A DNA stretch of 64,000 nucleotides from an uncultured Eubacterium sp. (GTDB lineage Bacteria > Bacillota > Clostridia > Lachnospirales > Lachnospiraceae), in the NCBI GenBank assembly GCA_910578975.1, contig CAJTRZ010000004.1, forward strand, positions 124,001 through 188,000. The letters are read 5' to 3'. The translations under genes and the position numbers were made by a program. The notes beneath the pieces were generated by a model. It ran no database searches. It was not told where the DNA came from and worked only from the letters and a program-made list of their open reading frames with translations. Positions 43,119 through 52,897 of this stretch are shown piece after piece. Numbering within the stretch: the first letter of the stretch is position 1; each line of letters starts with the position of its first letter.

Positions 43119-44105
43119 ATGACAATAGAAGAATTAAAGAATATGCCAAAAATAGAACTGCATTGTCATTTGGACGGTTCTCTTAGTAGGGAGTTTATAG
43201 AAAGAAGACTGGCAAGAAATGTGTCGGAAAAGGAGTTAAGTGTATCAGATGACTGTTCCAGTTTAATAGAATATTTAGAAAAGTTTGATTTGCCATTAGA
43301 ATGCTTACAAAATGAAGAGGGGCTGACAGAGGCAGGATATGATGTGTTAAAAACAATGAGCAAAGAGAATGTAATTTATGCAGAAATCCGATTTGCCCCA
43401 TTGCTCTCGATTACAGAAGAAATGGATACCCAAAAGGTAATTTGCGCATTGTTAAAGGGTCTAGAAAAAGGAAAGAAAGATTTTGGAGTAGAATATAATG
43501 TAATCGTTTGTGCTATGAGACATTATAGTATGGAGCAGAATTATGAAATGATAAAAATTGCGAGTGAATTTTTAGGAAAAGGTGTATGTGCAACAGATTT
43601 GGCTGGAGCAGAGGCGCAGTACCCTATGACCGAATTTACGGAATTATTTCATAAGGTCAAAGAACTGGGGATGCCATTTACAATACATGCAGGAGAGTGT
43701 GGAAATCCACAGAATATCGAGGATGCATTGGAAGCCGGGGCAGTTCGGATTGGTCACGGTATTGCAATGAAAGGAAAACAGGATATACAGGAGATTGTAA
43801 AAAATTATCATATAGGAATTGAAATGTGTCCTATCAGCAATTTGCAGACAAAAGCAGTGAGGGGTGTAAAAGATTACCCTATCAGGGAGTTTTTAGATGC
43901 AGGATTATTGGTTACCATTAATACGGATAACCGTACAGTCAGCAATACATCTATGACAAAAGAACTTGGGTTTGTACAGGAAGCGTATGGAATCAGTGAT
44001 GAGGAGATACACTTGATGATGGAAAATGCAGTAGAGGTATCTTTTGCATGTGATGAGGTCAAAGAAAGATTGAGAGTGGAAGTTCAAAAAGAGGTAGCGA
44101 AATGA
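43119..44105 (+). CDS. add: Adenosine deaminase
   Basis: Deaminates adenosine and deoxyadenosine. The start at ATG 43119 follows AAGGAGGAGA; the frame is open from 43047 but without a ribosome site. The 328 residues have the zinc-site HCHLDGS at 15-21, HAGECGNPQNI with catalytic glutamate near 197, GHGIAM near 220 and NTDNRTVSNT near 270 with the catalytic aspartate. The stop overlaps the deoB start (ATGA), so the two are translated together. Confidence 0.94.
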   Translation: MTIEELKNMPKIELHCHLDGSLSREFIERRLARNVSEKELSVSDDCSSLIEYLEKFDLPLECLQNEEGLTEAGYDVLKTMSKENVIYAEIRFAPLLSITEEMDTQKVICALLKGLEKGKKDFGVEYNVIVCAMRHYSMEQNYEMIKIASEFLGKGVCATDLAGAEAQYPMTEFTELFHKVKELGMPFTIHAGECGNPQNIEDALEAGAVRIGHGIAMKGKQDIQEIVKNYHIGIEMCPISNLQTKAVRGVKDYPIREFLDAGLLVTINTDNRTVSNTSMTKELGFVQEAYGISDEEIHLMMENAVEVSFACDEVKERLRVEVQKEVAK

Positions 44106-45292
44106 AAGAACATGAGAGAATATTTGTGATTGTATTGGATTCACTTGGTATAGGAAGTCTGCCGGATGCAGAAAAGTTTGGAGATGAAGGTGCAGATACT
44201 TTTGGTCATATTTTGGATACAATGGGTAAATTGCAGATTCCTAATTTGCAAAAGTTGGGAATGTTGAATCTCCATTCAGCAGGAGAAATGAAAGGTGTGG
44301 AAAAACCTTTAGGAAGATATATGAAATTGGCGGAAGTAAGTAATGGAAAGGATACGATGACCGGTCACTGGGAGATGATGGGAATAGAGACAAAGACGCC
44401 ATTTAAGACTTTTGCAGAGAATGGTTTTCCACCTGAATTAATTGCCGAATTGGAAAAGCGATGTGGAAAGCGTGTGATTGGAAATAAAACTGCGAGTGGG
44501 ACGGACATTATTGAAGAACTTGGAGAGGAAGAGATAGCCACAGGGGCTATGATTGTGTACACTTCAGTGGACTCTGTAATGCAGATATGTGGAAATGAAG
44601 AAACGTTTGATTTGGATAATTTGTACCGTTGTTGTGAAATTGCCAGAGAAATTACGTTAAAAGAAGATTGGAAAGTGGGGCGTGTCATTGCCAGACCTTA
44701 TGTAGGAAAACGAAAAGGAGAGTTTGAACGGACGAGTAACCGCCATGATTATGCCTTGAAGCCAACCAATAAAACAGTGTTAAATGCATTAAAGGAGAAT
44801 GGTTTGGATGTAATTGGTGTTGGTAAAATCAACGATATCTTTTGTGGAGAGGGTATTACAGAGAGTTATCGTTCTAAAAGCTCTGTTCATGGAATGGAGC
44901 AGACGATAGAAATATGTGGAAAAGATTTTCGAGGGCTGTGTTTTGTGAATCTTGTGGATTTTGATGCAATGTGGGGACATCGAAGAGATCCGATAGGCTA
45001 TGGAAGGGAAATTGAGAAGTTTGATGTGAATTTAGGTATTTTAATGGAAAAGATGAGAGAAGATGATTTGCTGATTATCACAGCAGACCACGGAAATGAC
45101 CCTACTTACAAAGGTACAGATCATACAAGAGAATATGTACCTTTTATTGCTTATTCTAAAAGAATGGAAATGGGGAAAGCCTTGGGAGACGAGCAGACAT
45201 TTGCAGTAATTGGTGCTACGGTAGCTGAAAATTTTGGTGTGAAAATGCCAGAGGGAACAATCGGAAATTCAGTGCTGGAGAAATTGGGGTAA
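44102..45292 (+). CDS. deoB: Phosphopentomutase
   Basis: Interconverts ribose- or deoxyribose-1-phosphate and the 5-phosphate, connecting nucleoside breakdown with central metabolism. The 396 residues belong to the alkaline-phosphatase-like family, with metal-site VLDSLGIGSLPDA near 10-22, DTMTGHWEMMG near 90-100 including the phosphorylated threonine region, and ITADHGNDPTYKGTDHTRE near 325-343. It overlaps add by four bases and accepts the product of Udp. Confidence 0.96.
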   Translation: MKEHERIFVIVLDSLGIGSLPDAEKFGDEGADTFGHILDTMGKLQIPNLQKLGMLNLHSAGEMKGVEKPLGRYMKLAEVSNGKDTMTGHWEMMGIETKTPFKTFAENGFPPELIAELEKRCGKRVIGNKTASGTDIIEELGEEEIATGAMIVYTSVDSVMQICGNEETFDLDNLYRCCEIAREITLKEDWKVGRVIARPYVGKRKGEFERTSNRHDYALKPTNKTVLNALKENGLDVIGVGKINDIFCGEGITESYRSKSSVHGMEQTIEICGKDFRGLCFVNLVDFDAMWGHRRDPIGYGREIEKFDVNLGILMEKMREDDLLIITADHGNDPTYKGTDHTREYVPFIAYSKRMEMGKALGDEQTFAVIGATVAENFGVKMPEGTIGNSVLEKLG

Positions 45293-45376
45293 AGCCATAA
45301 TTTTATAGGAAAAATATTTGGATTGGTGTAGGAAAGAGAAAATAGATATTTTGATAGGAACATTAGGAGGAAAAGA

Positions 45377-46585
45377 ATGACACTCATTTATCATAAGTTA
45401 AGCGATGAATTACAGAAACAGATTATAGAAGATAAAAGGAATGGTTATCAGAACCCATATCGTTGTAATGATGAGGATATAATCAGACGTGACAGGAATC
45501 ATGATGTTCCTAATCTTTGGCGTCCCGCATTTGTCAGGGATATTGAGAAGATTATGCATCTTCCTTATTATAATCGGTATGCAGATAAGACACAGGTTTT
45601 TTCTTTTTACAACAATGATGACATTACAAGAAGAGCTTTACATGTACAGTTGGTTTCGAGAATTGCGAGGAATATAGGTTCGGTGTTAGGGCTGAATCTC
45701 GATTTAATTGAGGCGATTGCTTTGGGACATGATATTGGGCATACACCATTTGGACATGCAGGGGAACGCTTTCTAGATGAACTTTTGGAAAATGAAACAG
45801 GGCGAAGGTTTAATCATAATGTGCAGAGCGCAAGGGTGTTGGATAAACTGTTTGCTAGAAATGTCAGTCTTCAGGTTTTAGATGGCGTATTGTGTCATAA
45901 TGGTGAGTTTGAGCAGCAGGAATATCGACCTCAATGGGATAAGACATTTAACATACATGATGAGGAAATAGAGAATTGTAATGTAAAAGGTGGAAAAGCA
46001 ATCAAAGAATTAATACCAATGACGCTAGAGGGATGTGTTGTCAGAATCTGTGATATGATTGCATACATTGGAAAGGACAGGCAGGATGCAATCACTGCCA
46101 AAATGATAGATAAGGATTATAAATTTAGCAGTGAAATTATCGGAGCGGCAAATGCATCTATTATTAATAATCTGACAGTGGATATTATAGAAAATAGTTA
46201 TGGTAAGGATTACATATTGTTGAGTAAGGAAGCTTATGCGGATTTGAAAACAGCTAAGGATGAAAATTATAAGGTTATTTATAAAAATGATGAGATTAAT
46301 TCTAAATACGAAGATATTATAAAGCCAATGTTTAAGGATGTATATTATGCACTGCTTGAGCAGTTGAAGAATAAGGACGAGTCGTCTGTTATTTTTAAGC
46401 ATCATATGAATTTTATTAGAAATACTTTGAAATATTACAAGGATATTGATTATTGCAAAGAAGAGCCAAATCAGATTGTGGTGGATTATATTGCTAGTAT
46501 GACGGATGATTATTTTGTGGAATTACATAAAAAATTGTTTCCGGAAAGTAAGTATGATATAGAGTATATTTCGTATTTTGAGTAG
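45377..46585 (+). CDS. HD-domain dNTP triphosphohydrolase (dGTPase-like)
   Basis: Predicted to split dNTPs into deoxynucleosides and triphosphate. The 402 residues begin with WRPAFVRDIEKIMH near 52, then TQVFSF near 76, the HD metal site GHDIGHTPFGHAGERFL near 117-133, HNVQSARVLD, and the second metal-site element CDMIAYIGKDRQDA near 227-240. TAGGAGG precedes the ATG. As last gene of the salvage cluster it would supply deoxynucleosides for Add, Cdd and Udp. Some relatives act against phage by lowering dNTP pools; here the salvage context is the simpler reading. Confidence 0.9.
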   Translation: MTLIYHKLSDELQKQIIEDKRNGYQNPYRCNDEDIIRRDRNHDVPNLWRPAFVRDIEKIMHLPYYNRYADKTQVFSFYNNDDITRRALHVQLVSRIARNIGSVLGLNLDLIEAIALGHDIGHTPFGHAGERFLDELLENETGRRFNHNVQSARVLDKLFARNVSLQVLDGVLCHNGEFEQQEYRPQWDKTFNIHDEEIENCNVKGGKAIKELIPMTLEGCVVRICDMIAYIGKDRQDAITAKMIDKDYKFSSEIIGAANASIINNLTVDIIENSYGKDYILLSKEAYADLKTAKDENYKVIYKNDEINSKYEDIIKPMFKDVYYALLEQLKNKDESSVIFKHHMNFIRNTLKYYKDIDYCKEEPNQIVVDYIASMTDDYFVELHKKLFPESKYDIEYISYFE

Positions 46586-47147
46586 GGAATTTAAGGAACT
46601 ATTATAAATGATTTGAAATTAAAATTATTGAAGTGGCAAAAGAAATAATTAAATATTGCAGGAGAGTATGCATATATGTATTATCTAGGATTATGAATAG
46701 GACAGATAATAAATAAAGTGAGGTTGTGTAGTACATTTGGTTGTAGCCCACAAGGTCGAATACGAAAATTAAATAAATGTACTGGTTATTGTTTCAGATT
46801 ATACAAGAGGTGTAATCACGATAAGTGGATAGGAGGAGTACTGTATTTTTTTATAGATATGGGAAAATAGGAATATTAATTCCTTTTTGTGATAGAGGCG
46901 AGTGGTGATTTGTATTGTAAATGTTGCACACGAATGATATGATATTTAAAAAAGGATTTGGAAATGAATAAAATAACATCTATTAATGTTAGGTAAGTCA
47001 AGAAGAATAAAACAAATTAAAATAGTCTACAAGGCTTGAGGCGTATGTATTATATAGTGAGTTTATAAGAAGAACAGCATTAAAAGAAGTATAAAAAGTA
47101 CTTAAAGAAAATGATAATAATGATTATGCAAAGGAGAACTAATTGCT
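46586..47147. other. Intergenic stretch before the restriction-modification genes
   Basis: No gene recognised in 562 bases. An inverted pair AGTACATTT/AAATGTACT lies near 46733 and 46776 with a 34-base loop. Short open pieces occur but none with a ribosome site and a credible product. AAAGGAG at the end serves the next gene. Confidence 0.5.
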
Positions 47148-50027
47148 ATGGAGATAAAAGACATTCTTAAACCGGACGAATACGCTGGATTAACCCAGTT
47201 TAATGAGGATGACAAAGAATGGATTAATGGTCGAATTCAAAAAAGAAGAAACGGTGAGCCAGGGGTTGAATGTGTTGTTAGAGGAAGAAATAGTGATGGA
47301 GACTATTTCAAATTGACTCCAGAAGAAATAGTACGTCAGTATTATGCCTATAAACTTATTACAGAATATGGATATCACAAAGAGCAGATTTCATTTGAGG
47401 AACCAGTGCTTTTTGCAGGAAGACAAACAATAAATGATAAACGTATTGATATTACTGTGTTTGATGAAGAGCATAAGCATATTATTATGATTATTGAAGT
47501 AAAAAGACCTGAAATTAACGATTATAAAAAAACGTGGGAAGGAGAATCTACAACTCCATTTCAACAAATGCAATCATATTGTAATCAAAAACATCCTAAA
47601 GTAGGTGTGCTTGTTAATGGTACAAATTTACCTGAGTTTTATGATGCACCAGATTATGAAAATCAACTTATTCTAGATAGATTTCCACAAGCAAATGAAG
47701 ATATTCAAGAGTGGAAAGAACAAAGGAGATTTACGTTAAAACAGTTGATGCAATCGGATAGATTGCAAACAGAAACCTTGAAAGAGATTATTTTAGAGGT
47801 AGAACAACGCTTTGGTGCTAATGATTCAAGTGATAAAGCTTTTGAAGAAATTTTTAAGTTGATATTTACTAAATTATATGATGAAAAAATGTCTAGTGGT
47901 GATGCTGATGATATTGCAAGCGATATTAGTAGACATCATATGCAATTAAAAGATATTGACGATTCGGCATTTAGAGTAATGGAATTTAGAGCATCTGAAA
48001 ATGATTCATTAGATGAGGTATATAGTCGTATTAATAGTTTGTATTTGCGTGCACAAAACCAATGGCAAGGGGTATTTCCAGCTAATTCTAGGTTGAATAT
48101 GCAGAAGGCTACTGTAAAGTCATGTGTCAAGGAATTACAAAATGTAAAACTATTTAATTCCAATCTAGAAGTTGTAGATGATGCCTTTGAGCATTTGGTT
48201 AATCAAAATCAAAAAGAGGGAATGGGACAATATTTTACACCAAGATATGTTATAGACATGTGTGTAAAAATGCTTAATCCGAAGCCACACGAGAAGATGA
48301 TAGATACAGCTGCGGGTAGTTGTGGTTTTCCGATGCATACTATTTTTCATGTTTGGAAACAGATTAATCCAGAAGCATACAACTTATTTACTACGACAAG
48401 ACGCAAACCTGAAGAAACAGAATATGTTAAGAATAATGTTTTTGGAATCGATTTTAGTGAAAAAAGTGTCCGAGTAGGAAGAATGTTAAATATTATAGCT
48501 GGTGATGGTCATACAAATGTTATTGAATTAAACTCACTTGACTTTAAGAATTGGGATTCTGACTATGTGGCTCGACCTGAATGGCAAGCTAAGTATGGTG
48601 AAGGTTTTAGAAAATTAGTATCGTTAAGTGCCGATGGATTATCTCATAGTGCTACAAAAAAATATAAGGGATTTAATTTTGATATTTTAATGGCAAATCC
48701 GCCTTTTGCTGGAGATTTAGATAATAGGGAACAAATTGAACAATATAATCTTGGACATAAAGGTGGGGTTTTAAAAGAAAAACTACAAAATAAAGTTGGT
48801 AGAGATATATTATTTATTGAAAGAAATTTGAATTTTTTAAAACCAGGTGGAAGGATGGCAGTTGTTTTACCACAGGGACGCTTTAATAATTCTACAGATA
48901 AGTATATACGAGAGTATATTATGGAAAGGTGTAGATTATTAGCTGTTGTTGGATTACATGGTAATGTATTTAAACCACATACAGGAACAAAGACAAGTGT
49001 TCTTTTAGTTCAAAAATGGACAGATGAAAATTGTGGATATCCAAATATTTGTCCTAAACCTACTGCTGATGAAAATGGGGAAATAGATTATCCAGTGTTT
49101 TTTGCAACTATGCAGGAGCCGAGTAAAGATAATTCGGGTGAAAAAATATATGTGACAGAGACTTATGTTACATGGACATCGTATAAGTATATGACCATTA
49201 AAACAATTACTCGTAAATTTGATAATACAGTGATTGAAGAAAATGAATTTAATAGGATATCTGATAGAGGAAATTATGAGAAAATCCAGAAAGAAATTCT
49301 TTATATTCGAAAGTCGGATGGAACAATTGCGTCTGAAGAAGAGTATAATCAGAAGAAGTCTGATTTTAAGAAAAAAACAGTATTTGATTATAGACGTATA
49401 AGTGATGGCGTAATAGTATGCGAAGCTGATTTTAAAGAACTGACTAAGAAGTCAAATTATAAGATTAAGGTTGAGACTATAGTATTACCAGAAGAGCATA
49501 AAGCAGAAGATGGTTCAACAAGATTCATTAAGGAGCTATTTATCGAAGAAAATGGTTCATTAGATGATCATAAAAAATGGATTCAGGAGAATAGCATATT
49601 TGTGCTAAAAGATAATGTATCAGAGGAAATGGAAGCGTGCATATCAATAGATGAATGGCTTGATTTAGAAGAAAATATACAGTGTTTATATAAAAAGGAG
49701 CTAGTATTAGGAGAAAATAATAATTCGATTATTTCAAATGATACTTATATGGGCTTAACAGCTGATGCACAAAAATTTTATATTATAGCAGAAGAGATAA
49801 AGGAAAAAGTTGAGCGTGTAAAAGATACTCATGGTCACATTTTTGTGCAACATGATTTATTTAATCATGATCCGGCTCTTAAAAATTTAAATGCAAAGAA
49901 CATATATTGTCAGAACGGAATCGCAGAAGCCTTTGCGAAGTTTGCTTATGATAATAAATTAAGTTTTGCACCAACAAGTAAAGAGTTAGAACGTATTATG
50001 CATCCAGAGAATGAAATTCCTTTTTAG
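47148..50027 (+). CDS. Fused restriction endonuclease and N6-adenine DNA methyltransferase
   Basis: A 959-residue polypeptide. The N-terminal domain (about 50-190) looks like the HsdR N-terminal nuclease: TPEEIVRQYYAYKLITEYGY, then RIDITVF near 100 and IIEVKRPE near 115, giving a PD-(D/E)xK site. A helical linker follows. The N6_Mtase domain begins near 365 (MGQYFTPRYVIDMCVK) with SAM motif I DTAAGSCGFP near 386 and catalytic NPPF near 517. Between about 665 and 890 there is an insertion of some 220 residues, including three degenerate 30-residue repeats, before the usual HsdM end (HGHIFVQHDL, IAEAFAKFAYDNKLSF). No translocase gene is near, so with the following S gene it resembles two-gene BcgI-like type IIB/IIG systems. 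Confidence 0.85.
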   Translation: MEIKDILKPDEYAGLTQFNEDDKEWINGRIQKRRNGEPGVECVVRGRNSDGDYFKLTPEEIVRQYYAYKLITEYGYHKEQISFEEPVLFAGRQTINDKRIDITVFDEEHKHIIMIIEVKRPEINDYKKTWEGESTTPFQQMQSYCNQKHPKVGVLVNGTNLPEFYDAPDYENQLILDRFPQANEDIQEWKEQRRFTLKQLMQSDRLQTETLKEIILEVEQRFGANDSSDKAFEEIFKLIFTKLYDEKMSSGDADDIASDISRHHMQLKDIDDSAFRVMEFRASENDSLDEVYSRINSLYLRAQNQWQGVFPANSRLNMQKATVKSCVKELQNVKLFNSNLEVVDDAFEHLVNQNQKEGMGQYFTPRYVIDMCVKMLNPKPHEKMIDTAAGSCGFPMHTIFHVWKQINPEAYNLFTTTRRKPEETEYVKNNVFGIDFSEKSVRVGRMLNIIAGDGHTNVIELNSLDFKNWDSDYVARPEWQAKYGEGFRKLVSLSADGLSHSATKKYKGFNFDILMANPPFAGDLDNREQIEQYNLGHKGGVLKEKLQNKVGRDILFIERNLNFLKPGGRMAVVLPQGRFNNSTDKYIREYIMERCRLLAVVGLHGNVFKPHTGTKTSVLLVQKWTDENCGYPNICPKPTADENGEIDYPVFFATMQEPSKDNSGEKIYVTETYVTWTSYKYMTIKTITRKFDNTVIEENEFNRISDRGNYEKIQKEILYIRKSDGTIASEEEYNQKKSDFKKKTVFDYRRISDGVIVCEADFKELTKKSNYKIKVETIVLPEEHKAEDGSTRFIKELFIEENGSLDDHKKWIQENSIFVLKDNVSEEMEACISIDEWLDLEENIQCLYKKELVLGENNNSIISNDTYMGLTADAQKFYIIAEEIKEKVERVKDTHGHIFVQHDLFNHDPALKNLNAKNIYCQNGIAEAFAKFAYDNKLSFAPTSKELERIMHPENEIPF

Positions 50028-50059
50028 TAAGCCTCTCCAGTGAAGATGTATATAATGAA

Positions 50060-51466
50060 TTGTTGGAGAGGCTAGAAATAAGTATAATACGTTATGCAGA
50101 ATTAAAGGAAAATGAAGAATTTAGAATTGATGATGCATACTATGATAAGAAATACATAAATATTTATGACAAATTGATTGGCGCAGATAAGCTTGAAAAA
50201 ATAGTAGAAATGCATGACGTTAGTTCTAATGGAAGTTTCGCATTTGTACAGTCAACATTAAATGAAAAGGGAGAAAGAATAGTACCATATATTCGTTCAG
50301 GCAACGTAGGTGATTTTTTTATTGATTCAGATTCTTTAGTAAAGATTACTTCAAAAGCTCATGAAATATTGAAACTATCGCATACAAAACTGTATGATGT
50401 AATGATGGCACGAAAAGGTAAAATCGGAGGAGCATCAATAATAACTGAAAAAGAGGTTGATTATAATTGCAATGAGAATGTAATTAAGTTGACAATGCTT
50501 GATAATACTATAAATCCTTTTTATTTTGTTACCTTTTTTAATTCAATGTATGGTATTAAGCAAGTTGAACGATTAGCTACTGGGAATGTCCAACCGTGGC
50601 TTAGTATATATCAGATTAGAAAATTATTATTTTTGCCATTATCGAAACAGTTTCAAGATGAAATAGAAAAAATTGTACGTAAGGCTTATTTGAAATTTGA
50701 TGAGTATAAGCAAAAATATGCTAAAGCGGAAAATATTCTTTTAGAAAGTCTGGGAATGAAGGACTGGACTCCGGTTAGAGATACAATGTCAATCAGGTCA
50801 TTAAGAGAGGTAATAAAAAAAGCAAGAATTGATGCAGAGTATTATCAGCCGAAGTATGATGAATTGATTGATAAATTAAGTGAACATAATTGCAAAGCAT
50901 TAGGAGAAATTGCACCGCCAAAGAAGTCAATTGAACCTGGAAGTGACGCATATCAGGAATTCGGAATACCGTTTTACAGAGTTTCAAATATATCAAAAGA
51001 AGGAATAACTGATACTGATATATTTTTAGACGAAGAGAAATATTATACTGAGGAGTTGGCATTAAAGAAAGATACTATATTGTTTTCCAAAGATGGTAGT
51101 ATTGGTATAGCATATAAGATTGAGAAAGATATGAAAGCAATAACTTCTGGAGCATTATTACATTTGGAAATTATTGATGAAACAGTTCTGCCCGATTATT
51201 TGGCGCTTGTTTTGAATTCAATAGTGGTTAAGAAACAGGCTGAAAGAGATGCTGGGGGATCAGTTATTCAACATTGGAAAACTGATGAAATTGCTCAAGT
51301 AGTTATACCTATATTGGACATGGATTTACAGAAGATCATTGTTGAACTGTTACAAGAAAGTTTTGCATTGAAAAACAAGAGTCAAAAATTATTATCGAAA
51401 GCAAAACAAGCAGTAGAAATTGCGATTGAACAGAGTGAGAAAGAAGCACTAAAATTATTAAAATAA
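50060..51466 (+). CDS. Restriction-modification specificity subunit (HsdS-like)
   Basis: DNA-recognition subunit for the preceding methylase-nuclease. The 468 residues hold two target-recognition halves, each ending in a coiled-coil spacer: the first near 190-235 (FQDEIEKIVRKAYLKFDEYKQK), the second at the C terminus (QKLLSKAKQAVEIAIEQS). The start is uncertain: TTG 50060 has no ribosome site, and the frame is open back across the end of the upstream gene. The upstream stop lies in CCTTTTTAG, where a -1 slip would enter this frame. A fused protein broken by a frameshift, recoding, or coupled TTG initiation are all possible. Confidence 0.8.
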   Translation: MLERLEISIIRYAELKENEEFRIDDAYYDKKYINIYDKLIGADKLEKIVEMHDVSSNGSFAFVQSTLNEKGERIVPYIRSGNVGDFFIDSDSLVKITSKAHEILKLSHTKLYDVMMARKGKIGGASIITEKEVDYNCNENVIKLTMLDNTINPFYFVTFFNSMYGIKQVERLATGNVQPWLSIYQIRKLLFLPLSKQFQDEIEKIVRKAYLKFDEYKQKYAKAENILLESLGMKDWTPVRDTMSIRSLREVIKKARIDAEYYQPKYDELIDKLSEHNCKALGEIAPPKKSIEPGSDAYQEFGIPFYRVSNISKEGITDTDIFLDEEKYYTEELALKKDTILFSKDGSIGIAYKIEKDMKAITSGALLHLEIIDETVLPDYLALVLNSIVVKKQAERDAGGSVIQHWKTDEIAQVVIPILDMDLQKIIVELLQESFALKNKSQKLLSKAKQAVEIAIEQSEKEALKLLK

Positions 51467-52069
51467 TAGAAGGGGAAATCAATTGATGCAACATTTCACC
51501 GTGAAGAAAGTTTTCCCCATGTATGCGTATTTTTGCCAAATTGCAGAGGAGATTATTTTGCTAGCAGGTGGTTTATAATTGGGGGATAAAAGGCTTTTTC
51601 GATGGATACTTCGCATGCACTGGTTTGATTCTGACTGAAATTTGTTCAAAAGTATTGAGAATTAATTTGCAATATAGCGGTCAAGAATCCGTTTGAATTT
51701 TAGCTTGCAATGATCGTTGTAAGTGATGACATAACAACAGAAGTTGTTACAAGAAGGTGACAAAGAGCATTCTTGGAGGTTATCAAAGCAGATAAGTGTT
51801 TTAATTGTTATTATGAAGGGATTTATATTTTTTCATAGAGAAATTCATATATTAGAATTTGTAGTATTGACCATATCATATATTGATTTGAAAAAAAGGA
51901 AATATCTGTATAACTCATTAACTACAACTGAAAAGAAGCATGGAATACATTATAGAAGCAATAAAAGCCCACAGTGATACAGGAATGGTTTCTATGAAGG
52001 AGGAAGTAAAAAAGGTTTTCATTATATCATTGATAACAAAAAGGAATCAAAAATCAAAGGAGTTTATAT
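51467..52069. other. Stretch without a recognised gene
   Basis: About 600 bases. A 30-codon frame (51486-51578, MQHFTVKKVFPMYAYF...) begins behind AAGGGGA, just after the specificity gene. Several other short frames further on have no ribosome site or family match. A piece near 51990-52060 reads MVSMKEEVKKVFIISLI and could be a remnant. Confidence 0.35.
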
Positions 52070-52525
52070 ATGATAAAAATACTATTCATCTGCCACGGCA
52101 ACATCTGCCGTTCAACCATGGCTCAATACGTCATGCAGCACATGGTAGAAAGCGCAGGCATCAGCGAACAATTTTATATAGATTCTGCAGCCACCAGTTA
52201 CGAAGAAATCGGAAATGGTGTTCACCATGGTACACGACAAAAATTAAAGCAGGAGAGTATTTATTGTGGGGACCATCGCGCAAGACATATGGAATTATCG
52301 GATTATGATACTTTTGATTATATTATTGGAATGGACACTGCAAATATACGAAATCTAAACCGGTTTTATAATAACGACCCAGAGGGAAAAATATATAAAC
52401 TACTACAGTTTGCAGGAGAGAGCGGAGATATTGCAGATCCATGGTATACAGGTAATTTCGATGCGACCTATGATGATGTAGTACGAGGTTGCCAGGGGCT
52501 GTTAAAACAAATAAATATAGAATAA
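52070..52525 (+). CDS. Low-molecular-weight protein-tyrosine phosphatase
   Basis: Cytoplasmic phosphatase of 151 residues. The P-loop FICHGNICRSTMAQ near 6-19 has the C-x5-R-S/T signature, and DPWYTGNF near 123-130 contributes the general acid aspartate. In Firmicutes such enzymes often act on tyrosine kinases of polysaccharide synthesis, but no such genes are near. AAAGGAG lies upstream, and a strong terminator follows, so it is a single-gene unit. Confidence 0.92.
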   Translation: MIKILFICHGNICRSTMAQYVMQHMVESAGISEQFYIDSAATSYEEIGNGVHHGTRQKLKQESIYCGDHRARHMELSDYDTFDYIIGMDTANIRNLNRFYNNDPEGKIYKLLQFAGESGDIADPWYTGNFDATYDDVVRGCQGLLKQINIE

Positions 52526-52531
52526 GTTTTT

Positions 52532-52577
52532 TGACATATTTCGCAAAAAATATTTGCGTAATATGTCATTTTCTTTT
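52532..52577 (+). terminator. Intrinsic terminator after the phosphatase gene
   Basis: GACATATTtCGCAAA pairs with TTTGCGtAATATGTC (one internal mismatch) and is followed by ATTTTCTTTT; the upstream flank is also T-rich. Confidence 0.85.
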
Positions 52578-52696
52578 ACAATATAACTACAGGTATGAAC
52601 GGAAGAATTAAATATGAACTTTTTAGATTTGTATTAAAAATGCAAATATCTTAATAAAAAGTGTAAAAGAGTGAAAAATAAAAAAGAAAGGACGAA

Positions 52697-52897
52697 ATGC
52701 AAACACTACTATTTTCACTCTTTACGTTTGCACCTTTTCATACAATACAGATTGGATTGAAAAGAAGTGGTAAAAATTATGAAAAGATTACAAAAGAAGT
52801 GGGGGACGAAAAAGTTATCAGCAATAGTGTGTATTTCTATGCTATTGGTAGTGGTTTGTGCCACAGTCGTATTTGGAGCAGAGAAAGCAAAATTTGA
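52697..52897 (+). CDS. Possible 66-residue upstream ORF overlapping the antiporter start
   Basis: ATG 52697 follows GAAAGGA and encodes MQTLLFSLFTFAPFHT and a charged remainder with no family match, overlapping the first 119 bases of the antiporter gene in another frame. It has a better ribosome site than the antiporter ATG, so it may act as a translational leader. It could also be chance. Confidence 0.25.
   Translation: MQTLLFSLFTFAPFHTIQIGLKRSGKNYEKITKEVGDEKVISNSVYFYAIGSGLCHSRIWSRESKI

Noticed and set aside
51744..52308. Two overlapping plus-strand frames between the specificity gene and the phosphatase
   Set aside because: One overlaps the phosphatase gene in another frame and neither has a ribosome site or family match.
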